Source: Enterococcus_G camelliae
Lineage (GTDB): Bacteria > Bacillota > Bacilli > Lactobacillales > Enterococcaceae
NCBI RefSeq assembly: GCF_042685105.1
Contig: NZ_JBHUMO010000001.1
Span: 1-64,000, forward strand
DNA: 64,000 bases
Direction of reading: 5' to 3'
Numbering within the stretch: the first letter of the stretch is position 1; every line of letters starts with the position of its first letter. A program made the translations under genes and the position numbers. This document shows, in pieces, positions 26,108-34,658 of this stretch. The notes below the pieces were generated by a model that ran no database searches, was not told where the DNA came from, and saw only the letters and a list, made by a program, of their open reading frames with translations.

Positions 26108-27103
26108 ATGAGTGAAAATTTTTGGGCAGAGTTACCGAAGCCCTTTTTTGTCTTGGCACCGATGGAAGATGTTACCGATGTGGTTTTTCGACATGTGGTT
26201 CAAAAAGCTGGTGCACCAGATGTATTTTTTACAGAGTTTACGAATTCGGATAGTTACTGCCATCCAGATGGAATTGAAAGTGTGCGTGGGCGTCTGGTTT
26301 TTACCGAAGACGAACAGCCAGTTGTTGCTCATATCTGGGGAGACAAACCAGCGTTTTTCCGGCAAATGAGTTTGGGAATGGCCGAGATGGGCTTTAAGGG
26401 GATTGATATCAATATGGGTTGTCCCGTACCCAATGTGGCAGAACGTGGCAAAGGGAGTGGCTTGATTTTGCGTCCAGAAGTGGCCGCTGAGCTAATCGCT
26501 GCAGCTAAGGCCGGTGGATTGCCTGTGAGTGTGAAAACGCGCTTAGGGTTTGAAGAATTAGCAGAACACCAAGCGTGGATTGAACACCTTTTGCGGCAAG
26601 ATATTGCCAATCTATCTATTCACTTACGAACGCGTAAGGAAATGAGTAAAGCAGCCGCACATTGGGAAATGATTCCTCTTGTGACAGCTATCCGCGATCG
26701 CGTAGCACCTCAGACAACCATTACGATTAATGGGGATATTCCTGATCGTGCTACCGGTCTCGCTTTAGCAGAGCAGTATGGAGTCGATGGCATTATGATT
26801 GGTCGGGGAATTTTTAAAAACCCTTTTGCTTTTGAAAAGAAACCACGGCAACATACTGCCAGTGAATTGCTTGATTTGCTGCGGTTGCAACTTGATTTGC
26901 AAGATGTTTACCAAGACCGTGTTCCGCGGCCAATTGTGGGGTTGCATCGTTTTTTCAAAATTTATGTCAAAGGGTTCCCAGGAGCGAGTGAGTTGCGCGT
27001 TCGTTTAATGGCAACGAAATCAACAGAGGAAGTCCGGACCATTCTAGATGCGTTTGAGCAAGGCGTATATAAACCAGTTGGAGAAGAAAAAGAAGAACGG
27101 TGA
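26108..27103 (+). CDS. dus: tRNA-dihydrouridine synthase
   Basis: A 331-residue FMN-dependent tRNA-dihydrouridine synthase. LAPMEDVTDVVFRH opens the TIM barrel, MGCPVPNV carries the catalytic Cys, and the RNA- and FMN-binding segments KTRLGF, INGDI and IMIGRG follow. It reduces uridine to dihydrouridine in tRNA loops. ATG 26108 is preferred (AATGGAG upstream) over ATG 26081. It stands alone with its own promoter and a terminator at 27093-27122. Which paralogue (DusB-like or other) it is cannot be fixed. Confidence 0.93.
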   Translation: MSENFWAELPKPFFVLAPMEDVTDVVFRHVVQKAGAPDVFFTEFTNSDSYCHPDGIESVRGRLVFTEDEQPVVAHIWGDKPAFFRQMSLGMAEMGFKGIDINMGCPVPNVAERGKGSGLILRPEVAAELIAAAKAGGLPVSVKTRLGFEELAEHQAWIEHLLRQDIANLSIHLRTRKEMSKAAAHWEMIPLVTAIRDRVAPQTTITINGDIPDRATGLALAEQYGVDGIMIGRGIFKNPFAFEKKPRQHTASELLDLLRLQLDLQDVYQDRVPRPIVGLHRFFKIYVKGFPGASELRVRLMATKSTEEVRTILDAFEQGVYKPVGEEKEER

Positions 27104-27124
27104 TTTTCGAGCCGTTCTTTTTTG
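27093..27124 (+). terminator. Terminator of dus
   Basis: AAGAACGG (27093-27100) pairs with CCGTTCTT (27112-27119), followed by a T-run; the 5' arm lies in the last codons of dus. Confidence 0.8.
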
Positions 27125-27211
27125 TTGAAGGCAGGGATGCTCTTACACAGTCCATTGTGGGAGTCCGTTATTTTTGCTAAAATATAACCACAGTATGAGG
27201 AGGAAAGTACT

Positions 27212-28201
27212 ATGCCGACAATGAATGATGTAGCAAGATTAGCAGGTGTATCAAGAGGAACTGTATCCAATTATATTAATGGGGTCCAAGTGAAACTTGA
27301 ATCGCAACAACGCATTCAAGCGGCGATTACCGAGTTAAATTATGTTCCAAATAGTACTGCGCGTGAGTTGAAACTAAATCGTTCGAATTTTGTCGTATTT
27401 ATTTTGCCAACGACGCGTACGCCTTTTTTTGCCGAATTAACGCAAGAAATCCAACAAATGTTGAAGCAGAAAAATTACAAGATGCTTTTGTGTACTTCGC
27501 AAAATGATATTGCGGAAGAATTAGAATATATTCAAATGGCAAAAGAACAAAAAGTTGCGGGCATTCTTACGATATCCTACAGTGATTTAGGTAAATACCT
27601 AACAAATGATGTGCCAATCGTTTCGATTGAGAATCATCTGTCAAAGACGATTCCTTGCGTTTCCTCTGATAATTACGCTGGTGGTTGTATGGCAGCAAAG
27701 CAATTATTGGAAAAAGGCGCCAAAAATCTGCTTATTTTGACGCGGAGTACGGAAAAAACAGCGGTGAATTATGGACAGCGTGCACAAGGATTCATTGATT
27801 ACTGCCAACATAAACAAGTCGATTACACTGTTTTTGACTCCCCTTATCATGAGGATCGTTTTTATCCACAATTGCAAACGTTTTTAATGAATACCTATCA
27901 AAAAGCGTGTCCATTTGATGGGATTTTCGCAGTTTCCGATCAATATGCTGATTTTTCTTATACGATTTTAAGGCAGTTAGGACATGCTGTCCCTCAATCT
28001 GTCCAGTTGATCGGATTCGATGGTGGAAAAATGTATCCAGAGCAAAAATATTTTCTTTCATCTATTCGCCAACCAGTAAAAAAAATTGCGGAACAATGTG
28101 TTTCACGTTTAGAAGAATTGCTTTGGAATAAAGAAAATGACGTAAAGAAAACGACCATTTTGCCGATTGAATTTGTTCAGGGGGAAACAACCAAAAAATA
28201 A
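27212..28201 (+). CDS. LacI family repressor of PTS/alpha-glucosidase operon
   Basis: A 329-residue LacI/GalR regulator: HTH (TMNDVARLAGVSRGTVSNYINGV), hinge (YVPNSTARELKLNRS), then an effector-binding domain. ATG 27212 follows GAGGAGGAAAGTACT. It lies directly upstream of a mannose-class PTS operon whose promoter region holds two copies of the palindrome TGGAACGTTCCA, the likely target. The inducer is probably the sugar or sugar phosphate entering through that PTS. Confidence 0.94.
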   Translation: MPTMNDVARLAGVSRGTVSNYINGVQVKLESQQRIQAAITELNYVPNSTARELKLNRSNFVVFILPTTRTPFFAELTQEIQQMLKQKNYKMLLCTSQNDIAEELEYIQMAKEQKVAGILTISYSDLGKYLTNDVPIVSIENHLSKTIPCVSSDNYAGGCMAAKQLLEKGAKNLLILTRSTEKTAVNYGQRAQGFIDYCQHKQVDYTVFDSPYHEDRFYPQLQTFLMNTYQKACPFDGIFAVSDQYADFSYTILRQLGHAVPQSVQLIGFDGGKMYPEQKYFLSSIRQPVKKIAEQCVSRLEELLWNKENDVKKTTILPIEFVQGETTKK

Positions 28202-28214
28202 TTTTTGAAAACCT

Positions 28215-28320
28215 TTGCGTAAATTCTTTTTTTATTGTATAGTATGTGCATATTAAAGATAAATGGAACGTTCCAAAAAATAGGAGCGTCTATTATTTAT
28301 TCTAATAATGGAACGTTCCA
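28215..28320 (+). promoter_or_regulatory. Promoter and twin TGGAACGTTCCA operators
   Basis: The -35 TTGCGT (28215-28220) and -10 TATAGT (28238-28243) have a 17-base spacer. Two identical 12-bp palindromes TGGAACGTTCCA follow at 28264-28275 and 28309-28320, 45 bases apart and both followed by AAAAAA. The second directly precedes the ribosome site. This fits repression by the adjacent LacI protein, possibly with looping. Confidence 0.87.
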
Positions 28321-28335
28321 AAAAAGGAGGACCTT

Positions 28336-29322
28336 ATGAAAAAATTTGCAATCGCTTCACATGAGAAAATGGCATTAGGAATTCAAAGTACATTGGAACT
28401 TTTTGTTGGCAAAGATCTTGATATCACGTATATGGCAGCTTATGTTGAAGGGCTACCCGATATCGATGCACAGATAGCAACGTTTTTTGACAATATCCAC
28501 GAAGAAGATCAAGTGGTCATTTTTACAGATATGTTTGGTGGTAGTGTCAATCAAAAAATCACGTTGGCGGCTAAAGATCGAACCAATGTATTTATTGTCG
28601 CAGGATTTAATTTACCAGTAATGATTGAAATTATTTATGGAGCTGAAATCTATACCGACAAACTTTTGAGAGACTTATTGGAGAATGGTCGACAAGCCAT
28701 GCAGCTTGTTGAAACGGATTTTTCTAAAGTTAGTGGGGAATCAACGGAAAACGGAATGAACGAAAGCAAACCGGACACACCAACAGAAACTAATGTGCTT
28801 CGTTCAGCCCCTGTGCAAGATGTTGGTGGTGCTACAATAAAAATTCCAACAACGCTGAGAGTTGATGAACGACTAATTCATGGACAAATTGCAATGGTTT
28901 GGTCGCGTGAGCTTCATTTACAAGGAATATTGGTAGCAAATGATGAAGCAGCAGATAACGAAACGCAACAAATGGCATTGAAAATGGCGGTACCGGCAGG
29001 CATTCCGATGTTGGTGCGTTCCCTTGAAGATGCTGCGACTATTTTAAAAGATCCACGAGCACAGCATCGTCGTTTGTTGGTGCTAGTACGAACGGTGGCC
29101 GATGCTTTGGCCTTGGCTGAACGCGTTCCGAACATGTCTTATATCAATGTTGGAAATGTTGGAAAATCCGTTGAGGGAGAGAAGGAAATTTTGACACAGT
29201 TCGTGATGTTGACACCAAATGAATTGGCAAGTTTAAAAAAATTGGTCGCCATCTATCCAGAAACGGCTTTGCAAAATTTACCTTCAGATAAAAAAGAAAT
29301 GGCACAATCATTTGTATCATAA
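28336..29322 (+). CDS. Mannose-class PTS fused IIA-IIB component
   Basis: A 328-residue PTS protein with a IIA domain (residues about 1-130; phosphoryl-accepting His in IASHEKMALG and FTDMFGGSVNQ), a Ser/Thr/Pro-rich linker (about 137-165), and a IIB domain (about 170-325; active His in LRVDERLIHGQIAMVW). It carries phosphate from HPr to the incoming sugar through IIC/IID. ATG 28336 follows AAAAGGAGGACCTT, right behind the second operator. In contrast, the second mannose-class PTS of this window (45661-48271) has separate IIA and IIB genes. Confidence 0.95.
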   Translation: MKKFAIASHEKMALGIQSTLELFVGKDLDITYMAAYVEGLPDIDAQIATFFDNIHEEDQVVIFTDMFGGSVNQKITLAAKDRTNVFIVAGFNLPVMIEIIYGAEIYTDKLLRDLLENGRQAMQLVETDFSKVSGESTENGMNESKPDTPTETNVLRSAPVQDVGGATIKIPTTLRVDERLIHGQIAMVWSRELHLQGILVANDEAADNETQQMALKMAVPAGIPMLVRSLEDAATILKDPRAQHRRLLVLVRTVADALALAERVPNMSYINVGNVGKSVEGEKEILTQFVMLTPNELASLKKLVAIYPETALQNLPSDKKEMAQSFVS

Positions 29323-29337
29323 AGGAGAGAAAAAACG

Positions 29338-30162
29338 ATGTTAGGTGAAGCAATTATTGTCGCCCTGGTTGTATTTTTGACAGTCGGTGGCCAAGAATTA
29401 TTAGGATTTACAATGTTAGGGAGACCAATTGTTATTGGTCCATTATTGGGATTGTTACTAGGAGATATTCAAACGGGATTGTTAGTCGGAGCCTCTTTGG
29501 AAACGATTTTTATGGGTGTTGTCAATATTGGTGGAGCAAGTTCTGCGGAACCCGGCTTGGCGACAGCTCTGGCAACAGCTTTTGCGATTAATATGCATGC
29601 AGGGGTAGAAGTAGCGATTCCTATCGCGATACCTTTAGGAATTATTGGCCTTCAAGTGAAGACACTTCTGTATGTTGGTGTGGTTGGACCGTTTGCAGTG
29701 AAATTTGATCGGATGGCACAAGCCGGCGATGCAAAAGGAATCGCTCGCTTACATTTTGGATTATGGGGGTTGCAATGGTTTATTTACGCATTAATTCCTT
29801 TTTTTGCGATTCTTTTCGGTTCGGAAGCAACTCAATCCATCTTGGAAAAAATCCCTGAAGTCATTACGCATGGATTAAGTTTGGCTGGTAATTTACTACC
29901 TGCAGTGGGGATGGCGATGCTATTAAAGATTCTATGGGACAACAAAGTGGCCGTTTACTTTTTCTTAGGATTCATTTTAATTGCCTACTTTAAGGCGCCA
30001 TTGATTGCTGTTGCAGTCATCGCAGTTATTATTGCAATTGTGAGTGCAAGTCGTGATTTGGACTTGAAACAATTAAAAAAACAATTTACCCATGTACCAC
30101 AAACTAAGTCGGCAACCAATAAATCAAAAGCTGACGTTGAAGTTGATGAGTTCTTTAGCTAA
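29338..30162 (+). CDS. Mannose-class PTS IIC component
   Basis: A 274-residue membrane subunit that forms part of the sugar channel. It has the typical EII-Sor/Man IIC opening (EAIIVALVVFLTVGGQELLG) and the GRPIVIGPLLGLLLGDIQTGLLVGASLE region. About seven hydrophobic segments are visible, and the C-terminus is charged. ATG 29338 follows AAAGGAGAGAAAAAACG. It lies between the IIAB and IID genes. Confidence 0.94.
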   Translation: MLGEAIIVALVVFLTVGGQELLGFTMLGRPIVIGPLLGLLLGDIQTGLLVGASLETIFMGVVNIGGASSAEPGLATALATAFAINMHAGVEVAIPIAIPLGIIGLQVKTLLYVGVVGPFAVKFDRMAQAGDAKGIARLHFGLWGLQWFIYALIPFFAILFGSEATQSILEKIPEVITHGLSLAGNLLPAVGMAMLLKILWDNKVAVYFFLGFILIAYFKAPLIAVAVIAVIIAIVSASRDLDLKQLKKQFTHVPQTKSATNKSKADVEVDEFFS

Positions 30163-30176
30163 GGGAGGAAAAAAGA

Positions 30177-31004
30177 ATGGCAACACAAACAAAACAATTA
30201 TCTGCAACAGAAAAAAAACTATTAAAAAAAATGTATTGGCGTTCATTTTCGCTATATTCAGCTGTAACACCATCAAAACAAGGTGCATCCGGTGTTTCCT
30301 ATGCGATGCAACCATTTCTAGACCAATTTTATAAAAAGGAAGAACAAAAACGAGAAGCAATGGTTCGGCAAATGGCTTATTTTAATACCAATGTGGCTGT
30401 CTACCCATTTGTATTAGGGATTGCTGCTTCGATGGAAAAAGAAAATAGTGAGAAAAAAGATTTTAATGCAGAGTCCATTAACGCTATTAAAACAAGTTTA
30501 ATGGGTCCATTAGCAGGGATTGGGGATTCGATTTTCTGGGGTGTACTTCGGACCATTGCCGCGGGGATTGCGGTTAGCCTAGCACAGGCGGGGAATGTTT
30601 TAGCACCAATTATCTTTTTGCTACTCTTTAATGTCCCTGTACAATGGCTTCGTTGGAAGGGTGGACAATTAGGGTATACCTTAGGATCAACCTATATTTC
30701 GAATTTGTATGAAAATGGCTTGATTAATATTCTAACAAAAGCTGCCAGTATTGTTGGTCTAGCAATGGTGGGGGCGATGACCAGTCAAATGGTCAAATTA
30801 GATATTACATGGAACATGGTCATGGATGGAAAAACCATCTTAAAAACACAAGAAATGTTGGATCAAATATTTGTAGGATTGATTCCATTAACCATTACAC
30901 TAGTTAGTTTTTATCTGATGAAAAAGAAAAACATTTCGATAAATTATTTGATTTTTGGAATGATTATTTTAGGAATTGTTTTATCCTTACTGGGAATAGC
31001 ATAA
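30177..31004 (+). CDS. Mannose-class PTS IID component
   Basis: A 275-residue IID membrane subunit. Family hallmarks are the N-terminal amphipathic part, MGPLAGIGDSIFWG, and the C-terminal hydrophobic helices. It completes the translocation complex with IIC. ATG 30177 follows AAGGGAGGAAAAAAGA, and the alpha-glucosidase gene begins 20 bases after its stop. Confidence 0.94.
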   Translation: MATQTKQLSATEKKLLKKMYWRSFSLYSAVTPSKQGASGVSYAMQPFLDQFYKKEEQKREAMVRQMAYFNTNVAVYPFVLGIAASMEKENSEKKDFNAESINAIKTSLMGPLAGIGDSIFWGVLRTIAAGIAVSLAQAGNVLAPIIFLLLFNVPVQWLRWKGGQLGYTLGSTYISNLYENGLINILTKAASIVGLAMVGAMTSQMVKLDITWNMVMDGKTILKTQEMLDQIFVGLIPLTITLVSFYLMKKKNISINYLIFGMIILGIVLSLLGIA

Positions 31005-31024
31005 TAAGGGGGATTCTAGTAGAC

Positions 31025-32689
31025 ATGCGTGATACATGGTGGAAAGATGCGGTTATTTATCAAATCTATCCCAAGAGTTTTAAAGACACCAATGATGATG
31101 GAATTGGCGATTTAGTTGGGATTCAAGAAAAATTACCCTATTTAAAGCGTCTAGGAATCGATGCTCTTTGGATTTGTCCAGTTTATCTCTCTCCTCAAAT
31201 AGATAATGGATACGATATTGAAGATTACTACAAAATTGATCCGATGTTTGGTTCTTTAACGGATATGAAGCATTTGATTCAAGCGGCTCATCAATTAGAT
31301 ATAAAAATTATTATGGATTTTGTCGCAAACCATACGTCAGATCAGTGTGCTTGGTTTCAAAAAAGCCGGCAATCAAAAGATAATCCGTATAGTGATTTTT
31401 ATATTTGGCAGGATGCTGCGAGTGATGGTGGTGTGCCGAATAATTGGGGCTCTAACTTTGGTGGTTCAGCATGGACTTGGGATGAGCAACGGCAACAATA
31501 TTATCTGCATTATTACGCCAAAGAGCAGCCTGATTTGAATTGGGAAAATCCGGAGGTTCGCCAAGCTATCTATCAAATGATGACGTTTTGGAAAGAGTTG
31601 GGTGTGGATGGTTGGCGGATGGATGTCATTACGTCCATTTCAAAAGACTGGAATTTTCCTAATAACGCAAAACCTTTTTCAACAGCAAATCAGCAAAATG
31701 GTCCGAGAATGCATGAATTTATTCATGACATGCATACAACAGTCTTAGGCCCATTAGATATGATGGCTGTTGGTGAAGCACCCGCTGCGAAAGCACAAGA
31801 TGCACACTTATTAGTCGATCCTTCACGAGAAGAATTAGATATGATTTTTACATTTGAACATATGCATATCGATCGAAAACCCAATGACGTCAATGGTCGT
31901 TGGGCACTACAAAAACCGGATTTTGTTGCTTTGAAGCGGATTTTGAGTGATTGGCAAAAAGAATTGGATGATAAAGGTTGGAATGCCTTGTATTTTGAAA
32001 ATCATGATCGAGCGCGCGTGATTTCGCGTTGGGGGAATGACACGACCTATCGCTACGAGTCGGCTACTGCATTTGCGACAATTCTTCATGGATTAAAGGG
32101 CACTCCTTATGTGTACCAAGGTGAAGAAATTGGCATGACCAATCCTAAATACGAACTAGACGAATACGTTGATATTGAATTGAAGGGAAACTATCGCCAA
32201 TACGTTGAGGAAAATCAAACCATTTCTAAAGAAGACTTTTTAGCAGCGGTGCATAAAATTAGTCGTGACAATGCGCGAACACCAATGCAATGGAGCTCAG
32301 AAGAAAATGCGGGGTTTTCAAAGGCCAAACCTTGGTTAAAAGTGAATCCGAATTACGTAGCTGTGAATGTAGAATCAGATTTACATGCGAAACAATCAAT
32401 TTTTGCCTACTATCAAAAATTAATCCAGTTGCGGCATACTTGTCCAATTTTGAGGGAAGGAACGTTTGATTTACTTTTGCCAAACCATCCCGCTATCTTT
32501 GCCTATACACGAACCATTGGAGAGGAAGAGTGGCTAGTGGTAGCTAATCTTAGTGAAGAGCCACAGGACATTCAAGCGTTGGTCGCAACGCGTCAAGATG
32601 CCCGATGGATCGTGCAAAATTATCAGCGACAAACGATACCGACCACGTTAGGACCCTACGAAAGTTTTATTTTAGCAAGTAAAAAGTAG
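31025..32689 (+). CDS. GH13 alpha-glucosidase
   Basis: A 554-residue family 13 glycoside hydrolase of the oligo-1,6-glucosidase / trehalose-6-phosphate hydrolase / dextran glucosidase group. Motifs: DFVANHTSD, nucleophile Asp in DGWRMDVIT, acid/base Glu in VGEAPA, and FENHDRAR. No signal peptide, so it is cytoplasmic and acts on PTS-imported, probably phosphorylated, alpha-glucosides. The presence of a mannose-class PTS rather than a maltose/trehalose-type PTS leaves the exact disaccharide open. ATG 31025 follows AAGGGGGATTCTAGTAGAC. It is the last gene of the LacI-controlled operon. Confidence 0.93.
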   Translation: MRDTWWKDAVIYQIYPKSFKDTNDDGIGDLVGIQEKLPYLKRLGIDALWICPVYLSPQIDNGYDIEDYYKIDPMFGSLTDMKHLIQAAHQLDIKIIMDFVANHTSDQCAWFQKSRQSKDNPYSDFYIWQDAASDGGVPNNWGSNFGGSAWTWDEQRQQYYLHYYAKEQPDLNWENPEVRQAIYQMMTFWKELGVDGWRMDVITSISKDWNFPNNAKPFSTANQQNGPRMHEFIHDMHTTVLGPLDMMAVGEAPAAKAQDAHLLVDPSREELDMIFTFEHMHIDRKPNDVNGRWALQKPDFVALKRILSDWQKELDDKGWNALYFENHDRARVISRWGNDTTYRYESATAFATILHGLKGTPYVYQGEEIGMTNPKYELDEYVDIELKGNYRQYVEENQTISKEDFLAAVHKISRDNARTPMQWSSEENAGFSKAKPWLKVNPNYVAVNVESDLHAKQSIFAYYQKLIQLRHTCPILREGTFDLLLPNHPAIFAYTRTIGEEEWLVVANLSEEPQDIQALVATRQDARWIVQNYQRQTIPTTLGPYESFILASKK

Positions 32690-32719
32690 TTGACGAAAGC
32701 CATCAGCTATGTGTATAGT
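32690..32719 (+). promoter_or_regulatory. Promoter of the attenuator/ABC transporter transcript
   Basis: TTGACG (32690-32695) and TATAGT (32714-32719) with an 18-base spacer, just after the alpha-glucosidase stop. The expected start near 32727 puts the whole leader peptide and hairpin set on the transcript. Confidence 0.75.
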
Positions 32720-32750
32720 GAATCCATACAAATCAAGGGGAGGGCTTTCG

Positions 32751-32807
32751 ATGCAAACCAAAAAAGCGAATAACGTACGATTTTATTACTACGCTTTTTA
32801 TAGATAG
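32751..32807 (+). CDS. Leader peptide with Tyr/Phe codon run
   Basis: An 18-codon reading frame, MQTKKANNVRFYYYAFYR, with a strong ribosome site (AAGGGGAGGG at about 32735-32744). Residues 11-17 are F-Y-Y-Y-A-F-Y, so four Tyr and two Phe codons cluster at its end. The final codons (TAT AGA TAG) lie inside an RNA segment able to pair with 32844-32850. This is the layout of a classical amino-acid attenuation leader: ribosome stalling on scarce Tyr-tRNA (or Phe-tRNA) would mask that segment. It is too short for a functional enzyme and is followed by a terminator rather than its own partner gene. Confidence 0.82.
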   Translation: MQTKKANNVRFYYYAFYR

Positions 32808-32969
32808 TGTTTGCATCAAATAGGTGCAAACACCAGTTGTTTGTATCTATGAAGAGCTTGTTTTTGATGCCTGCATAGATAAAAATCTAATGCGGGTTGT
32901 TAGCTTACGTTTTTCTTTTCTTTCCAACGTTTAGTCAGCGGCATTAGATTCGTCTAATGTCGTTTTTTT
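32800..32969 (+). promoter_or_regulatory. Transcription attenuator (alternative hairpins and terminator)
   Basis: Six RNA segments can pair in two exclusive sets. Segment 1 ATAGATA (32800-32806) pairs with segment 2 TATCTAT (32844-32850); segment 2 plus one base pairs with segment 3 CATAGATA (32874-32881); segment 3 (GCATAGAT) pairs with segment 4 ATCTAATGC (32885-32893) with one bulge; segment 4 (AATCTAATGC) pairs perfectly with segment 5 GCATTAGATT (32941-32950); segment 5 also pairs with segment 6 TCTAATGTCG (32953-32962) to form the terminator CGGCATTAGA-TTCG-TCTAATGTCG followed by seven T. A stable hairpin TGTTTGCA/TGCAAACA lies inside the 1:2 stem. Stalling on Tyr codons would hide segment 1, favour 2:3 and 4:5, and prevent termination. 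Confidence 0.75.
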
Positions 32970-32997
32970 GTATGAAAAAAAGAAAGAAGGAAGCAGT

Positions 32998-34638
32998 ATG
33001 GGGGAAAAAAGAAAACAACGAAAATGGCTACAATGGGGAATAGGAATGCTCACGCTTCTTATTGGTTGGCAGTTGCTCGTTCCTAGTGTCCAAGCAAAAG
33101 AGCAAAAACAAGTGGTCATTGTTGGAACATCTGGACAAACAAAACCAATGGATTATTTCAATGATAAAAATGAATTAACAGGGTTTGAAATTGATGTGTT
33201 AAAAGAAATTGAAAAACGATCGAATACGTTGACATTCCAATATGAAACAGCGGAATTTGCCTCACTCTTTGCAGGATTGGATTCGAAAAAATTTGATTTG
33301 GTTGTCAATAATTTAGGCGAAAGTGGGGATCGTCGGAAAAAGTATTTATTTTCATTATATCCGTATATTGTCACGCACAATGTTTTGATTACGAAAACCA
33401 ATCAACCCGATGATTTGACTGTCGCTGATTTGAAGGGCCAATCGATTGCGGTTGTACCAGCCTCACCTCAATCACAATTTCTTGAAGCATGGAACAAAGA
33501 GAATCCCGATAAGGCCGTCACCATTCAGTATGTAGATTCGGATCCTTCACAAATTATTCGGGATGTGTCCAGTGGGAAATTTGCTGCCACGATTTATGCA
33601 ACGACTTACGTTCATGATGTGGAGCAAACATTTGGCATCAAATTGAAACAACACACCATCAAAAATGAAGCTGAAATTCGCCAACCGGGTTCGTATTTTA
33701 TTTTTCGGAAAGATGAGTTAGCTTTAAGAAATCAAATGGATACGATTTTGGCAGATATGCGCGAAGATGGGACACTGGCCAAAATTAGTATGAACTATTT
33801 GGGGCAAGATGATACAAAATTAACTCAAGATTTGATAGACAAAAATGATCAATTGAATGAAGCCAATCAACCTACGAACTCATCGACAGATGCAAGTCAA
33901 AACGACCAAAAGCCACGCACGACGGCGAAAACGACGGATGGCCAGTTGTTTGTTCCATCTTTGATACCCGTAATCATTGGGCAACTGCTCCCCAAATTGC
34001 CCATTACGTTACTAATGACCGTGGTGTCAGCAGTAATTGGCTTAGGGTTGGGGTTTCTCATTGCAATAGTTAAACTACGTAAGATTCCAATACTTCAGCA
34101 GCTATTCAATGTTTTTGTTTCCTTTATGCGTGGGACTCCACAGTTAGTGCAATTGTTCTTATCCTTCTATGGATTGCCAATTTTGGTCGAATGGTTCGCG
34201 CAAAAAATGAATATGACTGTTAATGTGAATGCAATTCCTGCTTTGGTCTATGTGTTTATCGCATTTGGCTTAAATGAAGCAGCTTACACGTCAGAAACTT
34301 TCCGTGCGGCTCTCTTAGCGGTTAATAAAAGTGAAATTGAAGCAGCGCGTTCAATTGGGTTGACGAATGCACAAACGATGCTACGAATTATCTTACCCTC
34401 GGCGTTAATTGTTGCGTTGCCTAATCTAGTGAATAGTTTGATTAGTTTATTAAAAGCAACCTCACTTGCGTTTACAGTGACGATTATTGACATTATGGGA
34501 CAAACACGGATTATTGCTGGAGCGAATCTGCGCTTTTTTGAAGCATATATTGCAGTTGCGTTGGTTTATTGGGTGCTATGTGTCTTAATTGAACAGGTGG
34601 CCAAAAGAGTGGAACGCAAATTGAATGTTGATTTATAA
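32998..34638 (+). CDS. Amino-acid ABC transporter, fused binding protein and permease
   Basis: A 546-residue fusion. An N-terminal signal peptide (to about residue 34, VPSVQA) is followed by a bacterial extracellular binding domain (about 38-270; TSGQTKPMDYFNDKNELTGFEIDVLKEI), a Ser/Thr/Gln-rich linker (about 275-315), and a GlnP/HisM-type permease (about 325-540; EAAYTSETFRAALLAV, and EIEAARSIGL as the ATPase-contact loop). It imports a polar or aromatic amino acid. ATG 32998 follows GAAGGAAGC; the ATG at 32968 would place the signal peptide far inside. The upstream attenuator with Tyr/Phe codons suggests tyrosine or aromatic amino acids as substrate, which is inference. Confidence 0.93.
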   Translation: MGEKRKQRKWLQWGIGMLTLLIGWQLLVPSVQAKEQKQVVIVGTSGQTKPMDYFNDKNELTGFEIDVLKEIEKRSNTLTFQYETAEFASLFAGLDSKKFDLVVNNLGESGDRRKKYLFSLYPYIVTHNVLITKTNQPDDLTVADLKGQSIAVVPASPQSQFLEAWNKENPDKAVTIQYVDSDPSQIIRDVSSGKFAATIYATTYVHDVEQTFGIKLKQHTIKNEAEIRQPGSYFIFRKDELALRNQMDTILADMREDGTLAKISMNYLGQDDTKLTQDLIDKNDQLNEANQPTNSSTDASQNDQKPRTTAKTTDGQLFVPSLIPVIIGQLLPKLPITLLMTVVSAVIGLGLGFLIAIVKLRKIPILQQLFNVFVSFMRGTPQLVQLFLSFYGLPILVEWFAQKMNMTVNVNAIPALVYVFIAFGLNEAAYTSETFRAALLAVNKSEIEAARSIGLTNAQTMLRIILPSALIVALPNLVNSLISLLKATSLAFTVTIIDIMGQTRIIAGANLRFFEAYIAVALVYWVLCVLIEQVAKRVERKLNVDL

Positions 34639-34658
34639 AGAAAGTGAAGGTGAAGACC

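Noticed and set aside
28205..28219. Possible CcpA cre site upstream of the PTS operon
   Set aside because: TGAAAACCTTTGCG has three mismatches to the consensus; not convincing.
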